Below, in pieces: positions 55,200 through 64,000 of a DNA stretch of 64,000 bases. Where the stretch lies: NCBI GenBank assembly GCA_001897375.1, contig MKSU01000016.1, positions 213,178 to 277,177 of the forward strand. The letters run 5' to 3'. The notes beneath the pieces were generated by a model. That model was not told where the DNA came from. It was given only the letters and a program-made list of their open reading frames with translations, and made no database searches. The first letter of the stretch is position 1, and every line of letters starts with the position of its first letter. The translations under genes and the position numbers were made by a program. The DNA is from Sphingomonas sp. 67-36 (GTDB taxonomy: Bacteria; Pseudomonadota; Alphaproteobacteria; Sphingomonadales; Sphingomonadaceae).

Positions 55200-56432
55200 A
55201 TGGCAGCATCGTCACTTCAGGACACGCCGCGCGGCGCGCCGATCCCGTTCGGCGAGTTCGTGGCGCTCGTCGCGGCGCTGATGGCGATGGGCGCACTCGG
55301 CATCGACACGATGCTGCCCGCGCTGCCGGACATCGGCCATTCGTTGCACGTCGCCAACCCCAACAACCACCAGTTCGTCATCACCATCTTCGGCATCGGC
55401 TTCGGCGCGGGCCAGATCTTCCACGGGCCGCTGGTCGACCGCTACGGCCGACGGCGGATGCTGATCGGCGCGCTGGCGGCCTATGCGCTGATGAACGTGC
55501 TGGCGGCGGTTTCGGCGAGCTTCCCACTGCTGCTCGCCTCGCGCTTCGTCGGCGGGGTGGCGATCGCGGGCGCGCGCGTGGCGACCGTGGCGATGGTGCG
55601 CGATTGCTATGCCGGGCGCGCGATGGCGCAGATCATGTCGCTCGCCGTAATGGTGTTCATGGCCGTGCCGATCATCGCCCCCGCCTTCGGCACCGCGATC
55701 CTGCTGATCGGATCGTGGCGGACGATGTTCTGGATCGTCGCCGGGCTGGCGCTGCTGGTGATGACATGGGTGGCGACGCGGATGCCGGAGACGATGCTGC
55801 CGGAGGACCGCCACGAAATCCGCGTCGCGACGATCCTCGACGGCTGGCGCGCCACCTTCGCCGATCGCTATTCGCTCGGCTACACGCTGGCCACCACCGG
55901 GCTGACCGCGGCGCTCTATGGCTATCTCGGCTCGATCGAGCCGATCATGGCGATCACCTTCGGTTCGCCGAAGCTGCTGATGGTGATCTTCGCCACCAGC
56001 GCGGGGACGATGCTGGTGGCGAACCTGTTCAACGCCCGGCTGGTGATGCGGATCGGCACGCGGCGGATCAGCCACAGCGCGATCTGCGTGATGATCCTGT
56101 GCACCGGGCTGCACCTCGCCATCGCGGCGACCGGGCATGAGACGGTGACGATCTTCGCCACGCTCCAGGCGATCACCCTGGGTTGCTTCGCGCTATCGAG
56201 CTCCAATTTCTCCGCCATGGCGATGGAGAAGATGGGGCATATCGCCGGCATGGCCTCCAGCGTGCAGGGCTTCGTCAGCCTCACCTTTGGCTCCGCGATC
56301 GGCTCGCTGATCGGCCACGTGTTCGACGGGACGACGATGCCGCTGACCGCCGGCTTCCTGATCGCCGCGCTGCTCGCGCTGGTGCTCGCCGCGATCACCG
56401 AGCACGGGCGGCTGTTCAAGCCGATCGCCTGA
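55200..56432 (+). CDS. Multidrug/metabolite MFS transporter (Bcr/CflA type)
   Basis: A 410-residue, 12-helix major-facilitator protein. Helix 1 has ALGIDTMLPALPDIG, and the loop 2-3 motif reads GPLVDRYGRRRML, typical of DHA1 drug/proton antiporters of the Bcr/CflA group. I prefer the ATG at 55200 to 55164 since it gives the usual short cytoplasmic tail, though its ribosome site is weak. Likely exports drugs or metabolites from the cytoplasm. Confidence 0.9.
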   Translation: MAASSLQDTPRGAPIPFGEFVALVAALMAMGALGIDTMLPALPDIGHSLHVANPNNHQFVITIFGIGFGAGQIFHGPLVDRYGRRRMLIGALAAYALMNVLAAVSASFPLLLASRFVGGVAIAGARVATVAMVRDCYAGRAMAQIMSLAVMVFMAVPIIAPAFGTAILLIGSWRTMFWIVAGLALLVMTWVATRMPETMLPEDRHEIRVATILDGWRATFADRYSLGYTLATTGLTAALYGYLGSIEPIMAITFGSPKLLMVIFATSAGTMLVANLFNARLVMRIGTRRISHSAICVMILCTGLHLAIAATGHETVTIFATLQAITLGCFALSSSNFSAMAMEKMGHIAGMASSVQGFVSLTFGSAIGSLIGHVFDGTTMPLTAGFLIAALLALVLAAITEHGRLFKPIA

Positions 56433-56500
56433 CCGTTCCTTTCCGGGAACCGCCCGGCCCGACGCGGGTTCGAAAGGAAACGGAGAGAGAGGAGATGGCG

Positions 56501-56719
56501 ATGGGTGGACATCAGGTGCCGGGCCTCGGCTCGGGCGACGACGGCTATGACGAGGACGGCTATGACGAGAGCCAGCGCGCCGAAATCATCGAGGTGACGC
56601 GCGAAGGGCCGAGCGACGGGACGATCATCACCGATCTCGCCCCCGACGTGGATCTCGATCTGGACCCGGACGAGGACGGCCTCAGCATCGCCGATGACGA
56701 AGAAAAACCCCTGCGCTGA
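56501..56719 (+). CDS. Small acidic hypothetical protein
   Basis: A 72-residue, strongly acidic protein with two near-repeats (DDGYDEDGYDE) and a second acidic run (DVDLDLDPDEDG). It has no membrane segment and no family I can name; short acidic proteins like this are common in sphingomonads. GGAG is well spaced for the ATG at 56501; the ATG at 56495 is too close. It converges on homoserine dehydrogenase with 24 bases between the stops. Confidence 0.7.
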   Translation: MGGHQVPGLGSGDDGYDEDGYDESQRAEIIEVTREGPSDGTIITDLAPDVDLDLDPDEDGLSIADDEEKPLR

Positions 56720-56743
56720 CGTTTTGCGCGGCTCGCCGATCGT

Positions 56744-58030
56744 TCACCCCAGGATCGGCATCCACATCGGCTCACCGACGAGGCTCTGCGAGCCGCGCAG
56801 CCGCTCCAGCGCGGCGGCTATGGCGGATTCGGGTGCCTCGTGGGTGACGATCGCGACCAATGCGCTCCCGTCCGGGTTCGCGCCGCGCTGGATGAGGCTT
56901 TCGATCGAGACGCCCGCGTCGCGCATCGCGGCCGCGATCTCGGCCAGCACGCCGATCCGGTCAGCGACCATGAAACGTAGATAGGCTCGTCCGCGCCGCG
57001 CGCCGGTATCCGCCGCACCCGCCGCCGTCAGCGCCGCCGCCGGCATCGCGAAGGGCGGCCCGGCCTCGCCGCGCGCGATGTCGATCAAATCGGCGATCAC
57101 CGCGCTGGCGGTCGGTCCGTCGCCCGCGCCCGCGCCCTGGAACAGCAGCCGGCCGACGAAATTGCCCTCCGCCACCACCGCGTTGGTCGATCCTGTGACA
57201 TGCGCCAGCGGGTGATCCTGCGGCACGAGCTGCGGCTGGACGCGCTGGAACAGCCCGCCCGCGCCAAGCTCCGCCTGCCCGATCAGCCGGATGCGATAGC
57301 CGAGCGCCGCCGCCTCCGCGATATCGCCCGCGATCACCTGACGGATGCCGCGGATCGCCACGTCCTCGAACGCCGGCCGCGTGCCGAAGGCGAGGCTGGC
57401 GAGGATCGACAATTTGTGCGCCGCGTCCACGCCGTCGATGTCGAAGCTCGGATCGGCCTCGGCATAGCCGAGCGCCTGCGCCTCGGCCAGCACCTCGCCG
57501 AAATCGCGCCCTTCCGCCTCCATCTTGGAGAGGATGAAGTTGCAGGTGCCGTTGAGGATGCCCTGCACCCGCGCGATCTCGTTCGCCGCAGCGCCCTCGC
57601 GCAGCCCCTTGATGACCGGGATGCCGCCCGCCACCGCCGCCTCGAACTTCAGCGGCACGCCGGCCTTCTCCGCCGCCTCGGCCAGCTCCAGCCCGTGATG
57701 CGCGAGCATCGCCTTGTTGGCGGTGACGAACGCCTTGCCCTTGCCGAGCGTCGCACGCGCCAGCGCCAGCGCCGGGCCGTCCGCCCCGCCGACCAGCTCC
57801 ACCACCACGTCGGCGTCGGCATCGGCCAGCGCCACGGTATCGTCGACCCATGCGAAGCCGGAGATATCGACGCCGCGATCCTTGCCGCGATCGCGCGCGG
57901 AGACGGCGACCACCTCGATCGCGCGGCCGGCGCGGCGCTCGATCAGCGCGCGATTGGCCTCCAGCACGCGGATCACGCCCGATCCGACCGTACCCAGCCC
58001 CGCCAACGCCACGCGCAACGCTTCCGCCAT
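56744..58030 (-). CDS. hom: Homoserine dehydrogenase
   Basis: Reduces aspartate semialdehyde to homoserine for threonine and methionine synthesis. The 428-residue protein has the NAD(P) motif GLGTVGSG (11-18), the catalytic-domain GILNGTCNFILSKM and ADPSFDIDGVDAAHKL segments, and a C-terminal ACT domain (about 345-428) for threonine feedback. Length is standard for the monofunctional bacterial enzyme. Divergent from the OPT transporter gene. Confidence 0.96.
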   Translation of the reverse strand: MAEALRVALAGLGTVGSGVIRVLEANRALIERRAGRAIEVVAVSARDRGKDRGVDISGFAWVDDTVALADADADVVVELVGGADGPALALARATLGKGKAFVTANKAMLAHHGLELAEAAEKAGVPLKFEAAVAGGIPVIKGLREGAAANEIARVQGILNGTCNFILSKMEAEGRDFGEVLAEAQALGYAEADPSFDIDGVDAAHKLSILASLAFGTRPAFEDVAIRGIRQVIAGDIAEAAALGYRIRLIGQAELGAGGLFQRVQPQLVPQDHPLAHVTGSTNAVVAEGNFVGRLLFQGAGAGDGPTASAVIADLIDIARGEAGPPFAMPAAALTAAGAADTGARRGRAYLRFMVADRIGVLAEIAAAMRDAGVSIESLIQRGANPDGSALVAIVTHEAPESAIAAALERLRGSQSLVGEPMWMPILG

Positions 58031-58133
58031 GTCGATTCCCTATCCAATGATCGCGGGCGCTCTTGGGCCACGAAGCGGGCGGGGACAAGTGCGATGGCTT
58101 CCCCATGCCGCGCCGCACCGCTACTGATCGCCG

Positions 58134-60110
58134 ATGACCACCCCTTCCGACGTGCAGCGCAGCGGCGTTGCCGAGCTTACCATTCGCGGCATCCTGCTCG
58201 GCGGGATCATCACGCTGCTGTTCACGGCGGCGAACGTCTATCTCGGCCTCAAGGTGGGGCTGACCTTCGCCACCTCGATCCCGGCGGCGGTAATCTCGAT
58301 GGCGGTGCTGCGCCCTTTTCCCGACAGCTCGATCCTGGAGAACAACATCGTCCAGACGATCGCCAGCGCGGCGGGGACGCTGGCGGCGATCATCTTCGTG
58401 CTGCCCGGCCTGGTGATGATCGGCTGGTGGCACGGCTTCCCGTTCGTCACCACCGCTGCGATCACCGCGACCGGCGGCATCCTCGGCGTGATGTTCTCGG
58501 TGCCGCTGCGCCGCGCTTTGGTGGTGGATACCGACCTGCCCTATCCGGAGGGCCGCGCCGCCGCCGAGGTGCTGGAGGTCGGTTCCGCAGCGCGCGACGG
58601 CGGGGCGGAGAGCGCAAAGGGCCTCAAGGTGCTGATCTGGGGCAGTCTCGCCTCCGCCGGCTTCGCATTGCTAACCCAGATGAAGCTCGCGACGGCGGAG
58701 GCGGCGCGCTGGTTCCGCGTCGGCGCGGGCGCGACCGGGATTTCGGGCGGGCTGTCGTTCGCCCTGCTCGGTGTGGGGCACCTCGTCGGCCTGTCGGTCG
58801 GCATGGCGCAGCTCGTCGGCATGGCGACCGGCTGGTGGGTGCTGCTCCCCTTCCTCACCGCGCATAGCGACAAGGGCGGCAGCGCGGAGGAACTGGCCAA
58901 CGCGGTGTTCCGCGCCGACGTGCGCTTCTTCGGTGCCGGCGTGATCGGCGTCGCGGCGGTGTGGACGCTGGTGAAGATCGCGCGGCCGGTGATCGGCGGC
59001 GTCGCCTCCGCGCTCGCCGCGAGCCGCGCGCGGCGCGGCGGCGAGGTGCTGGCGCTGACCGAGCGCGATTTGCCGATCGGCGTGGTCGGCCTCGTCTCGC
59101 TCGCGATGCTGGTGCCGATCGGTATCCTGCTGTGGAGCGTCATCGCGGGCGGGCCGCTCGCCGCGTCGGGCGTGGTGCTCATCGGCGGGGCGTTGCTGTT
59201 CGTGCTGGTGATCGGCCTGCTGATCGCCGCGGTGTGCGGATACATGGCCGGGCTGATCGGCGCATCCAATTCGCCCGTTTCGGCGATCGGCATCCTTTCG
59301 ATCCTCGCCGCCTCGCTGATGCTGGTGGCGCTGTTCGGGCGCGACACGCCGCCCGACACCGCGCAGGCGCTGATCGCCTATGCGCTGATCGTCACCGGCA
59401 TCGTCTTCGGCGTGGCGACGATCTCGAACGACAACCTGCAGGACCTCAAGACCGGCCAGCTCGTCGGCGCGACGCCGTGGAAGCAGCAGGTGGCGCTGGT
59501 GATCGGCGTATGCTTCGGCGCGCTGGTGGTGCCGGTGGTCATGGACCTGCTCAACACCGCCTTCGGCTTCGCCGGCGCGCCGGGCGCGGGGCCACAGGCG
59601 CTTGCCGCGCCGCAGGCCGGGCTGATCTCCGCGCTGGCGAAGGGCGTGCTGGGCGGCGACCTCAACTGGCCGATGCTGCGCTGGGGAGCGCTGGCCGGCG
59701 TCGCCTTCGTCGCGCTGGACGAGGCGCTCGGCCGCGCGAAGCTGCTGCGCCTGCCGCCGCTGGCGATCGGCATCGGCATCTATCTGCCGATGGCGGTGAT
59801 CCTGCCGGTGACTGTCGGCTCGGTGCTCGGCTGGTTCTACGATCGCTGGGCGGACCGGCGCTCGGATGCGGAAGGCGCGAAGCGGCTCGGCGTGCTGCTC
59901 GCCACCGGGATGATCGTGGGCGAGAGCCTGTTCGGCGTGGTCTTCGCCGGCGTCGTCGCGGCGACCAACACGGATTCGCCGCTGGCGGTGGTCGGCGAGG
60001 GCTTCGCGCCCGTCGCGCTGATCGGCGGGACGGCGCTGTTCGTCGCGCTCGTCTGGTGGCTGTACCGCCGAACGCGCGGGCTGGTCACATCACCGCCAGC
60101 AAATCCTTGA
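58134..60110 (+). CDS. OPT family oligopeptide transporter
   Basis: A 658-residue inner-membrane transporter with about 16 hydrophobic helices. The start VAELTIRGILLGGIITLLFTAANVYLGLKVGLTF is the OPT family signature, and a second conserved stretch is CGYMAGLIGASNSPVSAIGI. Bacterial OPT proteins import oligopeptides or metal chelates by proton symport. The 3' end overlaps the convergent GH130-like gene by 26 bases. Peptidases at 47-51 kb could supply substrates but are not linked. Confidence 0.93.
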   Translation: MTTPSDVQRSGVAELTIRGILLGGIITLLFTAANVYLGLKVGLTFATSIPAAVISMAVLRPFPDSSILENNIVQTIASAAGTLAAIIFVLPGLVMIGWWHGFPFVTTAAITATGGILGVMFSVPLRRALVVDTDLPYPEGRAAAEVLEVGSAARDGGAESAKGLKVLIWGSLASAGFALLTQMKLATAEAARWFRVGAGATGISGGLSFALLGVGHLVGLSVGMAQLVGMATGWWVLLPFLTAHSDKGGSAEELANAVFRADVRFFGAGVIGVAAVWTLVKIARPVIGGVASALAASRARRGGEVLALTERDLPIGVVGLVSLAMLVPIGILLWSVIAGGPLAASGVVLIGGALLFVLVIGLLIAAVCGYMAGLIGASNSPVSAIGILSILAASLMLVALFGRDTPPDTAQALIAYALIVTGIVFGVATISNDNLQDLKTGQLVGATPWKQQVALVIGVCFGALVVPVVMDLLNTAFGFAGAPGAGPQALAAPQAGLISALAKGVLGGDLNWPMLRWGALAGVAFVALDEALGRAKLLRLPPLAIGIGIYLPMAVILPVTVGSVLGWFYDRWADRRSDAEGAKRLGVLLATGMIVGESLFGVVFAGVVAATNTDSPLAVVGEGFAPVALIGGTALFVALVWWLYRRTRGLVTSPPANP

Positions 60111-61365
60111 TATCGACGAAGGCGAAGCCGACCGAACTGTCCGCGATGCCATAGGGCATGAACAGCATGTCGCCGTGCTTCATCGCCCCACAAGTATAGA
60201 CGACGTTCGGCACATAGCCCTCGCGGTCCTGATCGGCGGCTGCGAGGATCGGCTCCTTCGTGCGGCCGATCACCTTCGACGGATCGCGCTTGTCGAGCAG
60301 CGCCGCGCCGATCGAATATTTGCGCATCGCCCCAACCCCGTGCGTGAGCAGCAGCCAGCCCTCGTCCAGCTCGATCGGCGCGCCGCAATTGCCGATCTGG
60401 ACGAACTCCCACGGCTGGTCGGGCTTGAGGATCAGCTCGCCGTCGTCCCAGTGCGTGAGATCGTCGGTCTGGAGCAGATAGAGGTTCTCGCCGTCCTGCC
60501 GCCCGATCGCCATATAGGTGCCGTCGACACGGCGCGGGAACAACGCGATCCCCTTGTTGTGCGAGGCCGTGCCGGTCATCGGCACGAGATCGAACGAGCG
60601 GAAATCGCGCGTCCGCATCAGCTCGGACTGGATGGTGGAGCCGTTATAGGCGGTATAGGTGCCGAGCCATTCCGGTTCGCCGTCGTCGTGCATGAACCTG
60701 ACGAGCCGCAAATCCTCCAGCCCCTTCGACTGCGCCTCGGTGATCGGGAAGATCACCGTGCCGGAAAGCGTCGAATCGCGGTGGCGCACCACCGTCACGG
60801 GGCCGGTCGGCGCCTGTTCCTCGTTGATGCCTTCCGCGTCGGCCGCGGTGGCGAACGGGGGTTCGGGCGCCAGCTTCAGCCGCCGGTCGGAGGTGATGAT
60901 CCCCTCGCGGAAGGCGACGGAGGAGATATGCCCCTCCCCCACCGCGCGCAGCGACATCAAGATGCGCTGCGATCCCTTGGGCATACCGGACTGATCGGGA
61001 TGCGGCACCGCGCTGGGGTTCATCAGCGCGGCGGCGGCATAGCTGTATTCGTGGCAGAAATAGGCGCCGATGAGCTGGCGCTTCACGTCGCCGATGCGGC
61101 TGCCGTCCAGCCCGTGCTGCGCCGCGATCCGGTCATAGCGGGTCATGAACACGCGCCGCGTCTGCCAGTGCCGCGCCTCGAAATCCTTGAGCACGGTTTC
61201 GAGCTGCGCGCTCGCCTCCGCCTCCGTCATGTCGAGCACTTCGCTGATCAGCCGCTGCGACCGGCTGACGCCCGACCCGTTCGATTGCCAGCCGAGGTGG
61301 AACGGCCGCACGACGACGCGCGAGGGATCGGCGTGCAGCCGCAATCGGTGGTTGAATATCTCCAA
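60085..61365 (-). CDS. GH130-like glycosidase/phosphorylase
   Basis: A 426-residue protein of the GH130 five-bladed propeller type, whose members phosphorolyse or hydrolyse beta-mannosides. Visible features: HISSVAFREG, YTAYNGSTI, FPRRVDGTY, LTHGVGAMRKYSIGAALLD and YTCGAMKHGD. The start is a TTG at 61365, with GAGG six bases upstream. It is 42 bases downstream of a large glycosyltransferase gene on the same strand, a pairing that suggests mannoside synthesis or turnover. The substrate and direction of reaction are inferred from family only. Confidence 0.88.
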   Translation of the reverse strand: MEIFNHRLRLHADPSRVVVRPFHLGWQSNGSGVSRSQRLISEVLDMTEAEASAQLETVLKDFEARHWQTRRVFMTRYDRIAAQHGLDGSRIGDVKRQLIGAYFCHEYSYAAAALMNPSAVPHPDQSGMPKGSQRILMSLRAVGEGHISSVAFREGIITSDRRLKLAPEPPFATAADAEGINEEQAPTGPVTVVRHRDSTLSGTVIFPITEAQSKGLEDLRLVRFMHDDGEPEWLGTYTAYNGSTIQSELMRTRDFRSFDLVPMTGTASHNKGIALFPRRVDGTYMAIGRQDGENLYLLQTDDLTHWDDGELILKPDQPWEFVQIGNCGAPIELDEGWLLLTHGVGAMRKYSIGAALLDKRDPSKVIGRTKEPILAAADQDREGYVPNVVYTCGAMKHGDMLFMPYGIADSSVGFAFVDIKDLLAVM

Positions 61366-61407
61366 AGCCCGCCTCGTCGTGACGCCAATCGGTACGCGCG
61401 CCGCCCG

Positions 61408-63717
61408 TCAGGCGGCAGCGCGCCCCTGACCTGCCACGGCAACGCCCGCTTTTGAAAGCCTTGAAATCGCGCAGGATGCGAGTTGCAGCGCGAGAATCGA
61501 CTCCGCACCCTGATTGCGGTTGAGCCCCGTCGGCATCAGCCCATCGAAACAGCCGCCGTCCGGCGCGGTGGCGAGCGGCAGGTCGAGATCGTTGCCGCCG
61601 AGATACCAGCGCCACGCGCGTTGCGCCTCCGCGATCCATTTCGCGTCGCCGGTCGCGGCGAAAGCGGCGGAGCACGCGTCGATCGTCGACTGCGCCTCCA
61701 GCGGCTGCTGGTCGAACGGCAGCGGATCGGCATAGGCGCGCCCGAAGCTCTCGGTGCCGATCGCGCGGAAATGGCCATCCGGCGCGGTCTGCATCGCGAC
61801 GATCCAGTCGAGCGTCTCGATCCCGCAGGCGACCAGATCGTCGCGGCCGAGCGCCATGCCCGCGCGGATCAGCGCCTCCGGCAGCCGCGCGTTGTCATAG
61901 GCGAGGACGATCTCGAACCAGCGCCAGTCCGGCCTGCTGTTGCCGTCGAGCAACGCGAGATGCTCGTCGGGGAACCGCTCCAGAATCGCGCGGGCGAGCT
62001 GGTTGCCGGGCGACGCCTCCAGCATCGCCGCCGCACCGAGCATCGCGAACGCCTGTGCGCGCGGGCTGCCAAGCGCGAAGGCGAGGCTGGCGGTGTCTCC
62101 GAACAGCGCGGTCGCCCAGTCGCGATGCTTGCGCTCGCGCGCGTCCCGTGCGGTGACGCCCAGCGCCCAGAGCGTGCGGCCGTTCGAATCCTCCGACCCC
62201 ACGTCCTCGCACCACGTCCGGTCATAGTTCATGAAGTTGCGGAACCGGCGCTTCTCCGGGTTCCACGCATATTGCACGAACGAGGCATAGACCGTCATCC
62301 AGCGATCCCGCACCGCCGGATCGAGCCCGTCGATCGCGCTCATCAGCATCAGCGCACGGGCATTGTCGTCGATGCAATAGCCGTGGCGGCGATCGGGCAC
62401 GGAGTAGATGCCGTGCTGGAGCATCCCGGTCGCGTCGCTCATCCGCTCGACCGCGCCGATATCAGGAGGGAGCAGGCGGTCGTCGTTACCGCTTTTGCTC
62501 AACCGCTCCGGGCGCGCGGCGACGATCGCGGCGATCTCCTCCATCGCGCGCTCGGCGAGGCGCGGCCAGATCATCGTGCGGCCGCGGGCATAGGCGCGCC
62601 CGGACAGGCGGTTGCGGTCGCGATCGTTGCCGAGCAGCCGGTCGATCTCGCGCGCGAAGGCCGCCGAATCGCGGAAATCGACCAGCACGCCATGGCCATC
62701 CGCCAGTATTTCGGTCGCATGGACATAGGGCGTCGAGATCACCGCCTTGCCCACCCCCACGGCATAGCTCAGCGTCCCGCTCGTTATCTGGGCGGGGTTG
62801 AGATAGGGGGTGACGTAGATGTCGGCCGCCTGAAGGTAATCGATCAGCTCGTCATATTCGACGAAGGCGTCGATGAAGACCACGCTGTCCTCCACGCCCT
62901 TCGCCCGCGCCAGCGCCTTGAGCGAATCGCGATATTTCTCGCCCTCATGCGCGACCAGATTGGGGTGGGTCGCTCCAAGCACGACATAGAGCGCGTCCGG
63001 ATGCCGCGCGACCACCTCCGGCATCGCCTCGATCACCGTCTCGATCCCCTTGCCGGGCGCGAGCAGGCCGAAGGTGAGCACCACCTTGCGCCCCTCCCAG
63101 CCGAAGCGCGGCTTGAGCAGCGCGGGATCGGTCAGCACGCGATCGGGCACGCCGTGCGGGATCGTCACGATGATGCGCGGATCGGCGCCGTGGACACGCT
63201 TCAATATCTCGCGCCCGCGCTCCGCCATCACGATCACGCGCGACGCGCGGCGCAGCAAGCCCTCCATCACCGCGCGCTGCCGCTCGTCCGGCTTCTCCAG
63301 CACGGTGTGCAGCGTGACGATCAGCGGCAGCGTGGTGCGATCGAGCAGCGCGAGGATATTCTCCCCGGCCTCGCCCCCGAAGATGCCATATTCGTGCTGG
63401 AGCCAGATCGCCTGCACCCCGGATTGCTCAATCCGCCGCGCCGCCTCGATATAAGCGGCGCGGTCCTGTTCGGGGATCGTGCCGGTGACGGCGGGAGGAT
63501 AGGCGTAGCTGCCGGGGTGGTCGTCCATCGCATAGACGTCGACACGGAGATCCGGGAAACGCTCCCGCAACGCGGCGTAGGTATCCGTGGTGTAGGTCGC
63601 CAGTCCGCATTTGCGGGGCAGGAAATTACCAATCAACGCAATGTGATTGACCGTATTCCGAACGCGCCTTTCCACCGCGACCTCGCTCTCTTGTTGTTCA
63701 GGGCACCGGCGGGGCAT
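61408..63717 (-). CDS. Family 4 glycosyltransferase with C-terminal (alpha/alpha)6-like domain
   Basis: A 769-residue fusion. The N-terminal GT-B glycosyltransferase (about 15-380) has HIALIGNFLPRKCGLATYT, TFGLLAPGKGIETVI and the donor-site ITSGTLSYAVGVGKAVIST. A second domain (about 395-755) has helical-barrel features, with repeated HGIYSVPDRRHGYCIDDNAR, FMNYDRTWCEDVGSED and GCFDGLMPTGLNRNQGAESILA. Both parts lack signal peptides. The start is uncertain: ATG 63717, an upstream GTG at 63726, or GTG 63675 with a better ribosome site. With the adjacent GH130-like gene it probably makes and trims a mannose-containing oligosaccharide. Confidence 0.85.
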   Translation of the reverse strand: MPRRCPEQQESEVAVERRVRNTVNHIALIGNFLPRKCGLATYTTDTYAALRERFPDLRVDVYAMDDHPGSYAYPPAVTGTIPEQDRAAYIEAARRIEQSGVQAIWLQHEYGIFGGEAGENILALLDRTTLPLIVTLHTVLEKPDERQRAVMEGLLRRASRVIVMAERGREILKRVHGADPRIIVTIPHGVPDRVLTDPALLKPRFGWEGRKVVLTFGLLAPGKGIETVIEAMPEVVARHPDALYVVLGATHPNLVAHEGEKYRDSLKALARAKGVEDSVVFIDAFVEYDELIDYLQAADIYVTPYLNPAQITSGTLSYAVGVGKAVISTPYVHATEILADGHGVLVDFRDSAAFAREIDRLLGNDRDRNRLSGRAYARGRTMIWPRLAERAMEEIAAIVAARPERLSKSGNDDRLLPPDIGAVERMSDATGMLQHGIYSVPDRRHGYCIDDNARALMLMSAIDGLDPAVRDRWMTVYASFVQYAWNPEKRRFRNFMNYDRTWCEDVGSEDSNGRTLWALGVTARDARERKHRDWATALFGDTASLAFALGSPRAQAFAMLGAAAMLEASPGNQLARAILERFPDEHLALLDGNSRPDWRWFEIVLAYDNARLPEALIRAGMALGRDDLVACGIETLDWIVAMQTAPDGHFRAIGTESFGRAYADPLPFDQQPLEAQSTIDACSAAFAATGDAKWIAEAQRAWRWYLGGNDLDLPLATAPDGGCFDGLMPTGLNRNQGAESILALQLASCAISRLSKAGVAVAGQGRAAA

Positions 63718-63803
63718 CCGCCGCACATCCTGTCAAACCGGTGAGACGGTAGATGGTTGCAGTCTTTGTGCAACGCAACGTGCCGGAATCATGCTGATCG
63801 AGA

Positions 63804-64000
63804 TCAACCGCGCCCGCGATACGGCGGGACGCCCTGATCCGGCAGCCACAGCGCCGCCGGCGGCGCGCCGGTCTGCCAGAATACGTCGATCGGAATGCCG
63901 CCGCGCGGATACCAATAGCCGCCGATGCGCAGCCATTGCGGCTTCATCTCCATCGCCAGCCGCTCGCCGATGCCGACGGTGCAATCCTCGTGGAAGGCGG
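63804..64000 (-). CDS. queF: preQ1 synthase QueF, 3' part (cut by window edge)
   Basis: NADPH-dependent 7-cyano-7-deazaguanine reductase of queuosine synthesis. Only the last 65 codons are inside the window; the 5' part lies beyond 64000. The visible sequence reads [14 protein letters not shown], then [26 protein letters not shown] and ends PYRGRG, a close match to alphaproteobacterial QueF, including the FHEDC segment near the active site. No further gene is seen between this stop and the glycosyltransferase start. Confidence 0.88.
   Translation of the reverse strand, partial: AFHEDCTVGIGERLAMEMKPQWLRIGGYWYPRGGIPIDVFWQTGAPPAALWLPDQGVPPYRGRG

Noticed and set aside
61483..63744. A 753-codon open frame on the plus strand
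   Set aside because: It lies antisense to the glycosyltransferase fusion and is His/Arg-rich with no recognisable domain.

Overview
The window looks like chromosome from an alphaproteobacterium of the order Sphingomonadales (Sphingomonas or a close relative). I base this on the high-GC sequence, three large TonB-dependent receptors, families common in sphingomonads and caulobacters (UrcA, CC_3452, RcnB-like, NDUFAF5-type methyltransferase), and the single RelA/SpoT homologue. This is pattern recognition, not a database search.

Left chromosomal part (1-11,097): ABC-F protein EttA; a tight pterin operon (GTP cyclohydrolase I, pteridine-reductase-like SDR, dihydroneopterin aldolase family); a TonB-dependent receptor with a clear terminator; a SWIB-domain protein; tRNA-Arg(CCT); then DUF1178, a nitrilase-superfamily amidase, glutaredoxin 3, ComF and a methyltransferase.

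Middle part (about 11,098-41,135): this reads as a roughly 30-kb integrative mobilizable element inserted in the 3' end of tRNA-Glu(TTC). The last 15 bases of that tRNA, including CCA, recur exactly at 11,098-11,112. A P4-type integrase sits beside the tRNA, and the same 10-base motif lies just inside both ends. The cargo falls into two divergent blocks. Block A has a TonB receptor, acyl-CoA ligase, acyl-CoA dehydrogenase, DUF1145 and formylglycine-generating enzyme facing an AraC regulator, arylsulfatase, cupin and SDR. Block B has a TetR repressor facing a TonB receptor, alpha/beta hydrolase, Tat-exported flavin amine oxidase, membrane protein, lipoprotein cytochrome c and two exported phosphatases. 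A mobilization module follows (DUF6118, TraA relaxase, a recognisable oriT, two small Tra proteins), then an AbiTii abortive-infection gene, a HigBA-like toxin-antitoxin pair, an AlpA-like regulator and the integrase. No coupling protein or type IV secretion genes are present, so transfer would need a helper.

Right chromosomal part (41,136-64,000): recJ, UrcA protein, LysR regulator, 2OG-Fe(II) hydroxylase, RcnB-like protein, a family 2 glycosyltransferase, two exported peptidases (DUF885, S10), RelA/SpoT, a CC_3452 protein, HxlR regulator, an isopenicillin-N-synthase-like oxygenase, a Bcr/CflA-type transporter, homoserine dehydrogenase, an OPT transporter, a GH130-like enzyme with a family 4 glycosyltransferase fusion, and the 3' part of queF.

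The most interesting unit is Block B. An exported, FAD-dependent amine oxidase is encoded with a c-type cytochrome, which suggests periplasmic amine oxidation with electrons passed to a cytochrome rather than oxygen, as known for nicotine oxidoreductase NicA2 and CycN. The substrate cannot be read from the sequence.
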